The notes: generated by a model from the sequence alone, not told the origin. Counted from the stretch's first letter, positions 24,545-34,174 are shown. The stretch: DNA of 64,000 nucleotides from Streptomyces rubiginosohelvolus (GCF_014649875.1 NZ_BMTW01000001.1:1240001-1304000); one strand, 5' to 3'. Numbers and translations: made by a program.

Positions 24545-26251
24545 TCACAACGGCGCCTCCCACACCACCGTCGTACCGCCGCCGTCCTCCCCGATGCCCG
24601 GCTCGATCCGGCTCGACCCGCCCAGGGACTCGGCCCGGCGAGCCAGGTTGCGCAGTCCGCTGCGGCGGCCGCCCTCCGGGATGCCCACCCCGTCGTCGGC
24701 GACCGAGAGCCGTACCGCGGCCCGCCCGTCCGGCAGCGTCACCGTCGCATCCACGACCACATCGATCAGCGACGCCTCCGCGTGCCGGAACGCGTTGGAG
24801 AGGGCCTCGCGCAGCGCGGCGACGAGGTTCTTGCCGGTCAGCTCGCCGACGAGCGAGTCCACCGGGCCCAGGAAGCGGTGCGACGGCTTGAAGCCGAGCG
24901 GGACGGCCGCCATGTTGATCTCCCGCAGGACGCGGGTGCGCAGCCCCGAGGGGGCCTCGGCCGGCTCCTGCTGGAGCGCGAAGATCGCCGTACGGATCTC
25001 CTGGATCGTCACGTCCAGCTCGTCGACCGCCCGGCCGACGCCGGTCCGCACCTCGGGCACCACCGATCTGCGCTGGGCGCTCTCCAGCATCATCCCGGTG
25101 GCGAACAGCCGCTGGATGACCAGGTCGTGGAGGTCGCGGGCGATCCGGTCGCGGTCCTCGTACACCGCGAGCCGCTCCCGGTCCCGCTGGGCCTCGGCCA
25201 TCATCAGCGCGAGCGCCGCCTGGGAGGCGAACTGCGCGGCGAGCGTCCGCTCGGCCTCCGTGAACGGGCGCGCGCCCCGGGACCGGGGAGTGGCCAGGGC
25301 GCCGAGCACCCGGCCGCCGCTCTGGAGCGGCAGCAGCATGCTGGGGCCGAACCGGTCGGCCAGCCGGGTCACCATCCGGCCGTCGGAGGCCGAGTCGTCG
25401 ATGAACACCGCCTCGCCCGCGAGGAGTTTCGCCACCACCGCGCTCCGGCCCGGGATGATCACCCCGAGCGAGGACGAGGGATCGTCGGACGACACGGCGA
25501 CGATCTCCAGACCGCCCCCCTCGGCGGGCAGCAGCACGATCCCGGCCGCGGCGTCCGCGAGCCGGCGGGCCTGTTCGGCGACCACGGACAGGGCCTCGTC
25601 GGCGTCCCCGCCCGACAGGAGTGCCGTCGTGACCGCCACCGAACCGTCGATCCAGTGCTCCCGCTGCCGCGCCGCCTCGTACAGCCTGGCGTTGCCGATG
25701 GCGATCCCGGCCTCCGTGGCGAGCACCCGGACCATGTGGAGGTCGTAGTCGCTGAACTCCGCGCCGCCGTGCTTCTCCGTGAGGTAGAGGTTGCCGAAGA
25801 TCTCCCCCTGGACCCGGATGGGCACCCCGAGGAAGGACCGCATCCGGGGGTGCCCCGGCGGGAACCCCGCGGACCGCGGGTCGGTGGACAGATCGGCCAG
25901 CCGGACCGGTGCGGGGTCGTGGATCAGCGCGCCGAGCAGACCCCGGTGGCCGTCGGGGCGTCGCCCGATCTCCTCGGCCACGTCCTGCGGAACGCCGTAG
26001 GTCACGAAGTCCGAAAGCCCCTTGCCCAGCTCGTCGACGACGCCGATGGCCGCGTACCGGGCGTGGGCCAGCTCGGCGGCCGTCTCGCAGATCCGGTCCA
26101 GGGTGGAGTGCAGTTCCAGCCCCGCGCCGACGGACCGCATCGCCTCCAGGAGCTGCGGCACCCGCGCGGTCAGCTCGGTGGACAGCCCCTGGAGGCTGCG
26201 GGTGGCCCGGGTGGCGGCGTCGAGGGAGTCCTTCGGGTCGGGCTCTGCCAT
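24545..26251 (-). CDS. DevS/DosT-like GAF-GAF sensor histidine kinase
   Basis: 568 aa, no membrane segment. Two GAF domains lie at about residues 45-195 and 225-355. They are followed by a HisKA_3 H-box (DRDRIARDLHDLVIQRLF, His near 373) and a HATPase with DDGVGIPEGG. The layout matches mycobacterial DevS/DosT, heme sensors of oxygen and redox state. The first GAF has GFPPGHPRMRSFLGVP; the His in GHP is in the region where DevS carries its heme ligand, an alignment made from memory. No response regulator is adjacent. The gene lies 90 bp downstream of cydCD on the same strand, which points to a low-oxygen role. Confidence 0.9.
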   Translation of the reverse strand: MAEPDPKDSLDAATRATRSLQGLSTELTARVPQLLEAMRSVGAGLELHSTLDRICETAAELAHARYAAIGVVDELGKGLSDFVTYGVPQDVAEEIGRRPDGHRGLLGALIHDPAPVRLADLSTDPRSAGFPPGHPRMRSFLGVPIRVQGEIFGNLYLTEKHGGAEFSDYDLHMVRVLATEAGIAIGNARLYEAARQREHWIDGSVAVTTALLSGGDADEALSVVAEQARRLADAAAGIVLLPAEGGGLEIVAVSSDDPSSSLGVIIPGRSAVVAKLLAGEAVFIDDSASDGRMVTRLADRFGPSMLLPLQSGGRVLGALATPRSRGARPFTEAERTLAAQFASQAALALMMAEAQRDRERLAVYEDRDRIARDLHDLVIQRLFATGMMLESAQRRSVVPEVRTGVGRAVDELDVTIQEIRTAIFALQQEPAEAPSGLRTRVLREINMAAVPLGFKPSHRFLGPVDSLVGELTGKNLVAALREALSNAFRHAEASLIDVVVDATVTLPDGRAAVRLSVADDGVGIPEGGRRSGLRNLARRAESLGGSSRIEPGIGEDGGGTTVVWEAPL

Positions 26252-26341
26252 GGCCCGAGCCTATTAAGTGCCGATACAGGGCGAAAGTCGGGAATGCACC
26301 TGATGGGCGCAAGGGCAGCGGCCACCTCCGTCCCCACCGCC

Positions 26342-29300
26342 CTACACCCCCGCCCCCACCGTGTCCCGCTCGCGCTCCAGCATGCGGCGCAGCGGCCCGT
26401 CCTCGGCGGCGAGTTCGGCGTACGGCCCGCGCTGCACGACCCGGCCCGCGTCCAGCACCAGCACCTCGTCGACCGCCTCCAGGCCGGTCAGCCGGTGGGT
26501 GATCAGGACCGTCGCGCGCCCCCGGGTCGCGGCCAGCAGGTCGGCGGTGAGGGCGTCGGCGGTCGGCAGGTCGAGGTGTTCGGCGGGCTCGTCCAGGACG
26601 AGTACGGGGAAGTCGGCGAGCAGCGCGCGGGCCAGGGCGAGGCGCTGGCGCTGGCCGCCGGAGAGCCGGGCGCCGTGTTCGCCGACGGCCGTGTCGAGGC
26701 CCTCCGGCAGGCCCCGCACCCAGTCCAGGAGCCGGGCCCGGGAGAGCGCGTCGCGCAGGTCGGCGTCGGTCGCCCCGGGCCGGGCCAGACGCAGGTTCTC
26801 GCGGATCGTGCTGTCGAAGACATGGGCGTCCTGGGCGCACAGCCCGACCGAGCGCCGGACCGTGTCCGAGTCCAGGGCGGACGCCTCGACGCCGCCGAGC
26901 CGGTACGTCCCCGACGAGGCGTCCAGGAAGCGCAGGAGGACCTGGGCGAGCGTCGTCTTGCCCGATCCGGAAGGTCCCACGACGGCGATGCGCCGTCCGG
27001 GCGTCAGCGTCAGGTCGAGCGAGGCCAGCGCGTCGTGCCCGGCCCCCGGGTAGCGGGCGCTCAGCCCGCGTACCTCCAGCGGGAAGGGCGAGCCGGGCTC
27101 CTCGGCCGGGGTCCGGGGCTCCTGTACGGGTACGGGGGCGTCCAGTACCTCGAACACCCGCTCCGCGCTCCGGGCGACCCGCTGGCGGTACTGCACGGCG
27201 AGCGGTAGCCCGGCGACGGCCTCGAAGGCGGCGAGCGGGGTCAGCACCACCACGGCGAGCGCGACCCCGGACAGCCGTCCGTCGTTGACGGCGGGGACGC
27301 CGACGGCCACGGCGGCCACCACGGTGAGCCCGCAGACCAGGGCGGAAAGACCGCCGCCCAGCGCCGTCGCGGCGGCCGCCCGGGAGGCGATCCGGGTCAG
27401 GAGGGTGTCGGCCGCGCGCAGCTGCTCCTGCCGGGCGGGCAGGGCGCCCGCGACGGTCAGTTCGGCGGTGCCGCCGAGCAGGTCGGTGACCCGGGTGGCC
27501 AGGGTGGCGCGGGCGGGCGCGAGCTGACGCTCCGTACGGCGGGCGCAGGCACCGCTGACGAGCGGGACGCCGACCCCCGCGAGCAGCAGGCCGATCGCGA
27601 GGATCACGCCTGCCTCGGGGAGCAGCCAGCCGGTGAACCCGGCGGCGGCGGTCCCCACGACGACGGCGGTGGACGCGGGCAGCAGCCAGCGCAGCCAGTA
27701 GTCCTGGAGCGCGTCCACATCCGCGACGAGGCGGGACAGCAGGTCCCCGCGCCGGGTGGTGCGCAGACCGGCGGGGGCGATGCGTTCGAGGCCCCGGTAG
27801 ACGGCGACGCGCAGGCTTGCGAGGAGCTTCAGTACGGCGTCGTGCGAGACGAGCCGCTCGGCGTAGCGGAAGACGGCCCGCCCGATGCCGAAGGCGCGGG
27901 TCGCGGTGACCGCCATCATCAAGTACATGACCGGCGGCTCCTCGGAGGCGCGGGAGATCAGCCAGCCGGAGACCGCCATGAGCCCCACGGCCGACCCGAC
28001 CGCCAGACTGCCCAGCAGCAGGGCCAGGGCCAGCTGTCCCCGCTGGGCCCCGGCCGACGCGCGGACCCGGGCGAGCACCCGTCCCGGGCGGGTCCCGGCC
28101 GGCGCGGGGGAGCCGAGGGACTCCATGGGGCGGGCGGTCGGCAGTTCGCCGCCCGCGAAAGGCTCCGGGACGGCGGGGCCCGGCGCCGCGAGACCCGTGA
28201 CGGGCTCCCCGTACGCCTCCGTACGGGCGTCGGTGCGCGGCTCCAGCGCCACCACACGGTCGGCGACCGCCAGCAGCGCCGGGCGGTGGACGACCAGCAG
28301 CACGGTCCGCCCGGCGGCCAGCCTCCGTACGGCGTCGACGATGCCCGCCTCGCTCTCGCCGTCCAGGCTCGCGGTCGGCTCGTCCAGCAGCAGGAGCGGC
28401 CGGTCGGCGAGGAACGCCCGGGCGAGGGCGATGCGCTGACGCTGGCCCGCCGAGAGCCCGGCGCCGTCCTCGCCGAGCGGGGTCAGCATCCCGTCCGGCA
28501 GGGCGGCCACGAAGTCGTACGCGCCCGCGTCCCGCAGCGCCGCGACGACCGCCTCGTCGTCGGCGTCGGGCCGGGCGAGGCGGACGTTCTCGGCGATCGT
28601 GCCCGCGAAGAGGTGGGGGCGCTGGGGGACCCAGGCGATACGGCTCCGCCAGCGTTCGGGGTCCAGGTCCGCGAGGTCCCGCTCCCCGACCCTTACGTGC
28701 CCCTCGTCGGGCCGGGCGAAGCCCAGGATCACGTTCAGCAGGGTGGACTTGCCGACACCGCTCGGGCCGACCAGGGCGACGGTCTCCCCCGGCTCCACGG
28801 TGAGGGACGCGGCGTCCAACGACGATTCGGCACGGCCCTCGTGGCGTACGGTCACGTCCGCCAGATCCAGGCGCAGCGTGTCCGGGACGTCCTCGGTGCC
28901 CGAGGTCCGGGGTTCGGTCTCCAGGACCGCGAAGATCTCCTCGGCGGCCGAGAGTCCCTCGGCGGCGGCGTGGTACTGCGCCCCGACCTGGCGGATCGGC
29001 AGATACGCCTCGGGGGCCAGGATCAGGACCACCAGGCCGGTGTAGAGGTCGAGCTCGCCGTGGACCAGCCGCATGCCGATGGTGACGGCGACGAGGGCCA
29101 CCGACAGGGTCGCCAGCAGCTCCAGCGCGAAGGAGGAGAGGAAGGCGATCCGCAGGGTGCGCAGGGTGGCCCGGCGGTAGTCGGAGGTGATCGTGCGGAT
29201 CGACTCGGCCTGGGCCTTGGCCCGCCCGAAGACCTTCAGCGTCGGCAGCCCGGCGACGACGTCCAGGAAGTGGCCGGAGAGCCGGGACAGCAGCTGCCAC

Positions 29301-29875
29301 TGACGGTCCATCCGGGACTGGGTGGCCCAGCCGATCAGGATCATGAACAGCGGGATGAGCGGCAGGGTGACGACGATGATCGCCGCCGACACCCAGTCCT
29401 CCGTGACGATCCGGGCCAGCACCGCCACCGGCACGACGACCGCGAGACCGAGCTGCGGGAGGTAGCGGGCGAAGTAGTCGTCCAGTGCGTCGATCCCCCG
29501 GGTCGCCAGCGCGACCAGCGAACCGGTGCGCTGACCGCTCAGCCAGTCGGGGCCCAGCCGCGTGGCCCGCTCCAGGAGCCGGCCGCGCAGTTCGGACTTG
29601 ACGGCCGCGCTGGCTCGGTGGGCGGCCAGTTCGGTGAGCCAGGCGACCAGCGCCCGGCCGATCGCGACCGCTGCGAGGAGAAGGAGGGGGGTGCGCAGGT
29701 CGGTGACCGTGAGCCCGTCCTCGAAACCGCCCACCACGATCTCGGCGATGAGCATCGCCTGGGCGATCACCAGCAGGGCGCCGACCAGGCCGAGAGCCAC
29801 CACGGCCGCCAGGAAGAGGCGGGTGGCCCGTGCGTGGTGGAGCAGACGCGGATCGATCGGTTTCACGTGAAACAT
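26342..29875 (-). CDS. cydCD: CydDC-type heterodimeric ABC exporter, fused
   Basis: 1177 aa with the order TM-ABC-TM-ABC. It exports thiols or heme-related factors needed to assemble cytochrome bd. The first half has Walker A GPSGVGKST, signature LSAGQRQRIALARA and LLLLDEPTASLD; the second has GPSGSGKTT, LSGGQRQRLALARA and VLVLDEPAEHLD. The fused form is usual in Streptomyces. The start is uncertain: ATG 29875 gives MFHVKPIDP, but the GTG three codons later (29866) has GGGGG at a better distance. A perfect parS (29860-29873) covers both candidate starts. A 15-bp hairpin separates it from cydB. Confidence 0.93.
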   Translation of the reverse strand: MFHVKPIDPRLLHHARATRLFLAAVVALGLVGALLVIAQAMLIAEIVVGGFEDGLTVTDLRTPLLLLAAVAIGRALVAWLTELAAHRASAAVKSELRGRLLERATRLGPDWLSGQRTGSLVALATRGIDALDDYFARYLPQLGLAVVVPVAVLARIVTEDWVSAAIIVVTLPLIPLFMILIGWATQSRMDRQWQLLSRLSGHFLDVVAGLPTLKVFGRAKAQAESIRTITSDYRRATLRTLRIAFLSSFALELLATLSVALVAVTIGMRLVHGELDLYTGLVVLILAPEAYLPIRQVGAQYHAAAEGLSAAEEIFAVLETEPRTSGTEDVPDTLRLDLADVTVRHEGRAESSLDAASLTVEPGETVALVGPSGVGKSTLLNVILGFARPDEGHVRVGERDLADLDPERWRSRIAWVPQRPHLFAGTIAENVRLARPDADDEAVVAALRDAGAYDFVAALPDGMLTPLGEDGAGLSAGQRQRIALARAFLADRPLLLLDEPTASLDGESEAGIVDAVRRLAAGRTVLLVVHRPALLAVADRVVALEPRTDARTEAYGEPVTGLAAPGPAVPEPFAGGELPTARPMESLGSPAPAGTRPGRVLARVRASAGAQRGQLALALLLGSLAVGSAVGLMAVSGWLISRASEEPPVMYLMMAVTATRAFGIGRAVFRYAERLVSHDAVLKLLASLRVAVYRGLERIAPAGLRTTRRGDLLSRLVADVDALQDYWLRWLLPASTAVVVGTAAAGFTGWLLPEAGVILAIGLLLAGVGVPLVSGACARRTERQLAPARATLATRVTDLLGGTAELTVAGALPARQEQLRAADTLLTRIASRAAAATALGGGLSALVCGLTVVAAVAVGVPAVNDGRLSGVALAVVVLTPLAAFEAVAGLPLAVQYRQRVARSAERVFEVLDAPVPVQEPRTPAEEPGSPFPLEVRGLSARYPGAGHDALASLDLTLTPGRRIAVVGPSGSGKTTLAQVLLRFLDASSGTYRLGGVEASALDSDTVRRSVGLCAQDAHVFDSTIRENLRLARPGATDADLRDALSRARLLDWVRGLPEGLDTAVGEHGARLSGGQRQRLALARALLADFPVLVLDEPAEHLDLPTADALTADLLAATRGRATVLITHRLTGLEAVDEVLVLDAGRVVQRGPYAELAAEDGPLRRMLERERDTVGAGV
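29860..29873. other. parS site over the cydCD start
   Basis: GTTTCACGTGAAAC is a perfect match to the Streptomyces parS core. ParB binds such sites around oriC to organise chromosome segregation. Here it encodes the FHVK residues at the N-terminus of CydCD. Confidence 0.9.
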
Positions 29876-29909
29876 CCCCCGGCGGGGTCGGTGAGCTCTG
29901 CGGGATCGG

Positions 29910-29945
29910 GAGCTGCCGCAGGCCTCGCGGGGCCTGCGGCAGCTC
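29910..29945 (-). terminator. Intercistronic hairpin between cydB and cydCD
   Basis: A perfect 15-bp stem (29910-29924 with 29931-29945) with a 6-base loop sits 8 bp after the cydB stop and 35 bp before cydCD. It may end part of the cydAB transcripts or stabilise their 3' end. Confidence 0.7.
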
Positions 29946-29952
29946 ACCGGAG

Positions 29953-30954
29953 TCAGTGCGCGTCGGCGATGTGCTGGGTGCCGATGCGCTTGCGGAAGAC
30001 CCAGTAGGTCCAGCCCTGGTAGAGCAGCACGACGGGCGTCGCGATGCCCGCGCACCAGGTCATGATCTTGAGCGTGTACGGGCTGGACGAGGCGTTGGTG
30101 ACCGTGAGGTTCCAGGCGTCGTTCAGCGAGGACGGCATGACGTTCGGGAACAGCGTCAGGAAGAGCATCGCGACCGCCGCCGCGATGGTCACGCCCGAGA
30201 ACGCGAACGACCAGCCCTCACGTCCCTTGGCGATGGCGCCGATCGCGGCCAGCAGCGCCACCACCGCCACGATCAGGGCGCCCAGGCTCCAGCCGTTCCC
30301 GTTGTCGGCCTGGGTCCAGAGCAGGAAGCCCAGCGCGAGGACCGCGGTGACCGGCCCCAGCTTCAGCGCCAGGGCGCGGGCCCGGACCCGGATGTCGCCC
30401 GCCGTCTTGAGGCCGGCGAACACCGCTCCGTGGAAGGTGAAGAGGGTGAGCGTGACGAGCCCGCCAAGGATCGCGTACGGGTTGAGGAGGTCCCAGAAGT
30501 TGCCGACGTACTCCATGTCGGCGTCGATCTTCACGCCCCCGACGATGTTCCCGAACGCCACCCCCCACAGCACGGCGGGGATCAGGGAGGTCCAGAAGAT
30601 CGCGGTCTCCCAGTTCGTCTGCCACCGCTCCTCGGGCCGCTTGGCGCGGTACTCGAAGGCGACGCCCCGCACGATCAGGCAGAACAGGATGATCAGCAGC
30701 GGTAGGTAGAAGCCGGAGAAGAGGGTGGCGTACCACTCGGGGAAGGCGGCGAAGGTCGCGCCGCCCGCGCTGAGCAGCCAGACCTCGTTGCCGTCCCAGA
30801 CGGGCCCGATCGTGTTGATCAGGACCCGCTTCTCCTTGCGGTCGCGGGCCAGCAGTTTGGTGAGGACCCCGATACCGAAGTCGAACCCCTCCAGGAAGAA
30901 GTAGCCGGTCCAGAGGACGGCGATGAGCACGAACCAGACGTCGTGGAGTTCCAT
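29953..30954 (-). CDS. cydB: Cytochrome bd quinol oxidase subunit II
   Basis: 333 aa with eight or nine hydrophobic helices. The N-terminus MELHDVWFVLIAVLWTGYFFLEGFD and the segment GPVWDGNEVWLL are CydB signatures. CydB pairs with CydA to form the high-affinity terminal oxidase that reduces oxygen with quinol. The ATG at 30954 lies 16 bp after the cydA stop, so the two are co-transcribed. I saw no room for a CydX-like peptide between them. Confidence 0.96.
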   Translation of the reverse strand: MELHDVWFVLIAVLWTGYFFLEGFDFGIGVLTKLLARDRKEKRVLINTIGPVWDGNEVWLLSAGGATFAAFPEWYATLFSGFYLPLLIILFCLIVRGVAFEYRAKRPEERWQTNWETAIFWTSLIPAVLWGVAFGNIVGGVKIDADMEYVGNFWDLLNPYAILGGLVTLTLFTFHGAVFAGLKTAGDIRVRARALALKLGPVTAVLALGFLLWTQADNGNGWSLGALIVAVVALLAAIGAIAKGREGWSFAFSGVTIAAAVAMLFLTLFPNVMPSSLNDAWNLTVTNASSSPYTLKIMTWCAGIATPVVLLYQGWTYWVFRKRIGTQHIADAH

Positions 30955-30970
30955 CTCTCAGCTCCTGTGC

Positions 30971-32482
30971 TCAGTACGAGAAGGCCATCGGCCGGTCGGC
31001 GTCGTCTTCGTCGTGGCCGCCGATCTTCGTGGGCGGGTTGAGGTCGTCCTCGGTGAGTTCCGGCGGCCCGGCCTTGATGTACTTCACGAGCAGCTTCACC
31101 TCGATCACGGCGAGCACCGCGTAGAGCAGGGTGAAGACGATCATCGAGGTGATGACCTCGCCCTGCGAGACACCGGGGGAGACCCCGGCACGCGTCTCCA
31201 GCACGCCGTAGACCACCCACGGCTGGCGGCCCATCTCGGTGAAGATCCAGCCCCAGGAGTTGGCGATCAGCGGGAAGAGCAGCGTCCAGAGCGCGACGAG
31301 CCAGTAGAGCTTGGTGAGCTTCGGGCTCAGCGCCTTGTTCCGGAAGAGGACCAGATGCGGCACCTCGTCCTCACCGGTCCGCAGCGCCGGTGGCAGCAGG
31401 AACTTCTTCCGGGTCAGCCAGAGCCCCAGGAGGCCGAGGCCGAAGGAGGCCATCCCGAAGCCGATCATCCACCGGAAGCTCCAGAACGCGACCGGGATGT
31501 TGGGTCGGTAGTCGCCGGGCCCGTACTTCTCCTGCGACTCCTTGTTGATGTCGTTGATGCCCGGGACATAGGAGTTCGGGTCGTTGTTGGCGAGGAAGGA
31601 CAGCACCCCGGGCAGCGAGATCTCCACGGAGTTGTGGCCCTCGCTGACGTCCCCGTACGCGAATATCGAGAAGGGCGCCCGCTCCTGGCCGTCCCACAGA
31701 GCCTCGGCGGCGGCCATCTTCATCGGCTGCTGCCGGAACATGACCTTGGCGAGGCTGTCGCCGCTGACGGCGGTGAGCAGTCCGGCGACCACCACGGTGA
31801 TCAGCCCCAGGCGCAGCGAGGTCCGCATCACCGGGATGTGCCTCTTGCGCGCCAGGTGGAACGCGGCGATACCGACCATGAAGGCCCCGCCGACCAGGAA
31901 CGCCGCCGTGATGGTGTGGAAGAACTGGGTGACCGCGGTGTCCTGGGTGAGCACCCGCCAGAAGTCGGTGAGCTCGGCGCGGCCGCGCTCCTCGTTGATC
32001 CGGTAGCCGACCGGGTGCTGCATCCAGGAGTTGGCGGCCAGGATGAAGTAGGCGGAGAGGATCGTGCCGATCGAGACCATCCACATGCAGGCCAGGTGGA
32101 TCTTCTTCGGCAGCTTGTCCCAGCCGAAGATCCACAGACCGATGAAGGTGGACTCGAAGAAGAAGGCGATCAGCGCCTCGAAGGCGAGCGGAGCGCCGAA
32201 GATGTCGCCGACGAAGCGCGAGTAGTCGGACCAGTTCATCCCGAACTGGAACTCCTGGACGATGCCCGTGACTACGCCCATGGCGATGTTGATCAGGAAC
32301 AGCTTGCCCCAGAACTTGGTCGCCCTGAGGTACTTCTCCTTCTCCGTCCGCACCCACGCGGTCTGCAGGCCGGCGGTGAGCGCGGCGAGCGAGATCGTCA
32401 GAGGGACGAAGAGGAAGTGGTAGACGGTGGTGATGCCGAACTGCCATCGCGCCAGGGTCTCCGGCGCCAGAGCTAGGTCCAC
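30971..32482 (-). CDS. cydA: Cytochrome bd quinol oxidase subunit I
   Basis: 503 aa. The heme-bearing subunit shows the N-terminal heme-ligand segment TTVYHFLFVPLTI, the conserved GRQPW motif (EMGRQPWVVYGVLET) and the Glu-rich helix AFFFESTFIGLWIFGWD. The Q-loop is of the short type. The GTG at 32482 has AAGGAG at 32492-32497. Upstream lies a perfect Rex operator, so expression should rise when NADH builds up under low oxygen. It is the first gene of cydA-cydB-cydCD, followed by the kinase gene. Confidence 0.96.
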   Translation of the reverse strand: MDLALAPETLARWQFGITTVYHFLFVPLTISLAALTAGLQTAWVRTEKEKYLRATKFWGKLFLINIAMGVVTGIVQEFQFGMNWSDYSRFVGDIFGAPLAFEALIAFFFESTFIGLWIFGWDKLPKKIHLACMWMVSIGTILSAYFILAANSWMQHPVGYRINEERGRAELTDFWRVLTQDTAVTQFFHTITAAFLVGGAFMVGIAAFHLARKRHIPVMRTSLRLGLITVVVAGLLTAVSGDSLAKVMFRQQPMKMAAAEALWDGQERAPFSIFAYGDVSEGHNSVEISLPGVLSFLANNDPNSYVPGINDINKESQEKYGPGDYRPNIPVAFWSFRWMIGFGMASFGLGLLGLWLTRKKFLLPPALRTGEDEVPHLVLFRNKALSPKLTKLYWLVALWTLLFPLIANSWGWIFTEMGRQPWVVYGVLETRAGVSPGVSQGEVITSMIVFTLLYAVLAVIEVKLLVKYIKAGPPELTEDDLNPPTKIGGHDEDDADRPMAFSY

Positions 32483-32567
32483 GTCGTCAGTCTCCTTACA
32501 TCGCCGTGGTCACACCGGCACTATGCCCCTTTGATTCCCCTGATTACGGGAGAAAGCGGGGCACGCT

Positions 32568-32583
32568 TGTGAACGCGTTCACA
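32568..32583. promoter_or_regulatory. Rex operator upstream of cydA
   Basis: TGTGAACGCGTTCACA is a perfect 16-bp palindrome matching the Rex operator, 86 bp upstream of the cydA start. An extra TTCACAA half-site directly follows at 32584-32590. In S. coelicolor Rex senses NADH/NAD+ and represses the cyd operon. The site lies in the 296-bp gap 32483-32778, which otherwise holds the cydA leader and the hisC terminator. Confidence 0.93.
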
Positions 32584-32703
32584 TTCACAAGCAATTATGG
32601 CGCACACACTTTTGGAGCCTTCGCCGGGGGTACCCCTTTTCGGTCCCCACCCCGCGCCACCAGGCTCTCGGCCCCCTGCGGCCGGGCCTCCGCCGCACGC
32701 GAA

Positions 32704-32738
32704 GGGCCCCGGACCTCGTCGATCGAGGTCCGGGGCCC
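32704..32738 (-). terminator. Terminator after the hisC-type gene
   Basis: A perfect 15-bp stem (32704-32718 with 32724-32738) with a 5-base loop lies 41 bp beyond the stop of the aminotransferase gene. Confidence 0.85.
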
Positions 32739-32778
32739 ACCCGGCCGTACCGGCGGCGCCACAGCGCGCCGCGAAGCC

Positions 32779-33858
32779 CTACAGCTCCGCGCGGAACGCC
32801 TCCGCCGCCTTGAGGAACAGGTCGTTGCCCTCGGTCTCGCCGATCGTGACCCGTACGCCCTCGCCCGCGAACGGGCGGACGACCACACCGGCCCGCTCAC
32901 AGGCCCCCGCGAAGTCGAGGGTCCGCTCGCCGAGCCGCAGCCAGACGAAGTTCGCGTGCGACTCCGGCACCGTCCAGCCCTGCCGCGCCAGCTCCGCGCT
33001 CACCCGGGCGCGCTCGGCGACCAGCGAACCGACCCGGCCCAGCAGCTCGTCCTCCGCGCGAAGTGAGGCCACCGCCGCGTCCTGGGCGAGCTGGCTCACC
33101 CCGAAGGGGACGGCGGTCTTGCGCAGCGCCGCGGCCACCGGCTCGTGCGCCACGGCGAACCCGACCCGCAGCCCGGCCAGGCCGTACGCCTTGGAGAAGG
33201 TCCGCAGCACGGCCACATTGGGCCGGTCGCGGTAGATCTCGATGCCGTCGGGCACGTCGGCGTCGCGGATGAACTCCTTGTACGCCTCGTCCAGGACCAC
33301 CAGCACATCGCTCGGCACCCGGTCGAGGAACCGTTCCAGCTCCGCCCGGCGCACCACCGTGCCGGTGGGGTTGTTGGGGTTGCAGACGAAGATCAGCCGG
33401 GTCCGGTCGGTGATCGCCTCCGCCATCGCGTCCAGGTCGTGCACATCCCCCTCGGTCAACGGGACCTTGACCGAGGTCGCGCCGCTGACCTGGGTGATGA
33501 TCGGGTACGCCTCGAAGGACCGCCAGGCGTAGATGACCTCGTCACCGGGGCCCGAGGTGGCCTGGAGCAGCTGCTGGGCCACCCCCACCGACCCCGTTCC
33601 GGTGGCGAGGTGCGAGAGGGGCACACCGAAACGCCCGGCCAGCTCGTTCATCAGGCCGGTGCACGCCATGTCCGGGTAGCGGTTGAAGTTCCCCGCGGCG
33701 GCGAGCGCCGACTCCAGGACACCCGGCAGCGGCGGATAGGGGTTCTCGTTGGAGGACAGCTTGTACGCGACCGGTCCGCCGGCCGCCGCAGGCTTGCCCG
33801 GCACATAGGCGGGAACGCCGTCCAGCTCGGCGCGCAGCTTGGGGCTCGTCTCGCTCAC
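32779..33858 (-). CDS. hisC: Histidinol-phosphate/aromatic aminotransferase
   Basis: 359 aa, class II PLP aminotransferase fold. The Schiff-base Lys lies in [25 protein letters not shown] and CNPNNPTGT are further family motifs. No other histidine-biosynthesis gene is nearby. Streptomyces usually carry a second hisC in the his operon, so this copy may be an aromatic amino acid aminotransferase (Pat-like) acting after pheA. The sequence alone does not separate the two roles. The ATG at 33858 has an AGGAGGACC stretch just upstream. Confidence 0.88.
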   Translation of the reverse strand: MSETSPKLRAELDGVPAYVPGKPAAAGGPVAYKLSSNENPYPPLPGVLESALAAAGNFNRYPDMACTGLMNELAGRFGVPLSHLATGTGSVGVAQQLLQATSGPGDEVIYAWRSFEAYPIITQVSGATSVKVPLTEGDVHDLDAMAEAITDRTRLIFVCNPNNPTGTVVRRAELERFLDRVPSDVLVVLDEAYKEFIRDADVPDGIEIYRDRPNVAVLRTFSKAYGLAGLRVGFAVAHEPVAAALRKTAVPFGVSQLAQDAAVASLRAEDELLGRVGSLVAERARVSAELARQGWTVPESHANFVWLRLGERTLDFAGACERAGVVVRPFAGEGVRVTIGETEGNDLFLKAAEAFRAEL

Positions 33859-34174
33859 CGCAGGTCCTCCTCGACCGTCCGTTCACAGCAATACTGCACA
33901 CCCTATGAGGATTGGCCCCCGCTGCGAATGGCCCGAGCGGGAAATCGACCGCAGTGCCCGGGAATGGGACCTCCCCCGGGGCCGGCCGGAGGGCTCCGCC
34001 CGGGGGAGCGTTTCCCGTTCCGGCGCGCGCCGGTGGCTCGCGCCGTGGCGCGCGTCCCCCGAAGTGGTGAGTTGAGACCTCTTCGAGACATCGCACATTC
34101 AGCAGGCTGCCACCCTTCCCTACCTGACACACGCATGCAGTAACCTTCAACTGCCTTGCATCGAAAGGAATTTG
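33859..34174. other. Divergent intergenic region without a recognised gene
   Basis: This stretch separates the aminotransferase gene from the small ORF and LacI gene. It has several GC-rich short inverted repeats (CGCGCGCC and related) around 34020-34060. ATGCA at 34135-34139 and TGCAT at 34157-34161 form a loose inverted pair near 34150. No coding sequence or known RNA motif was recognised. Confidence 0.5.

Noticed and set aside
24036..29300. Very long open frame on the minus strand, in another frame through cydCD and the kinase
   Set aside because: It is Arg/Gly/Pro-rich low-complexity translation typical of the wrong frame in GC-rich DNA, and it overlaps two well-supported genes.
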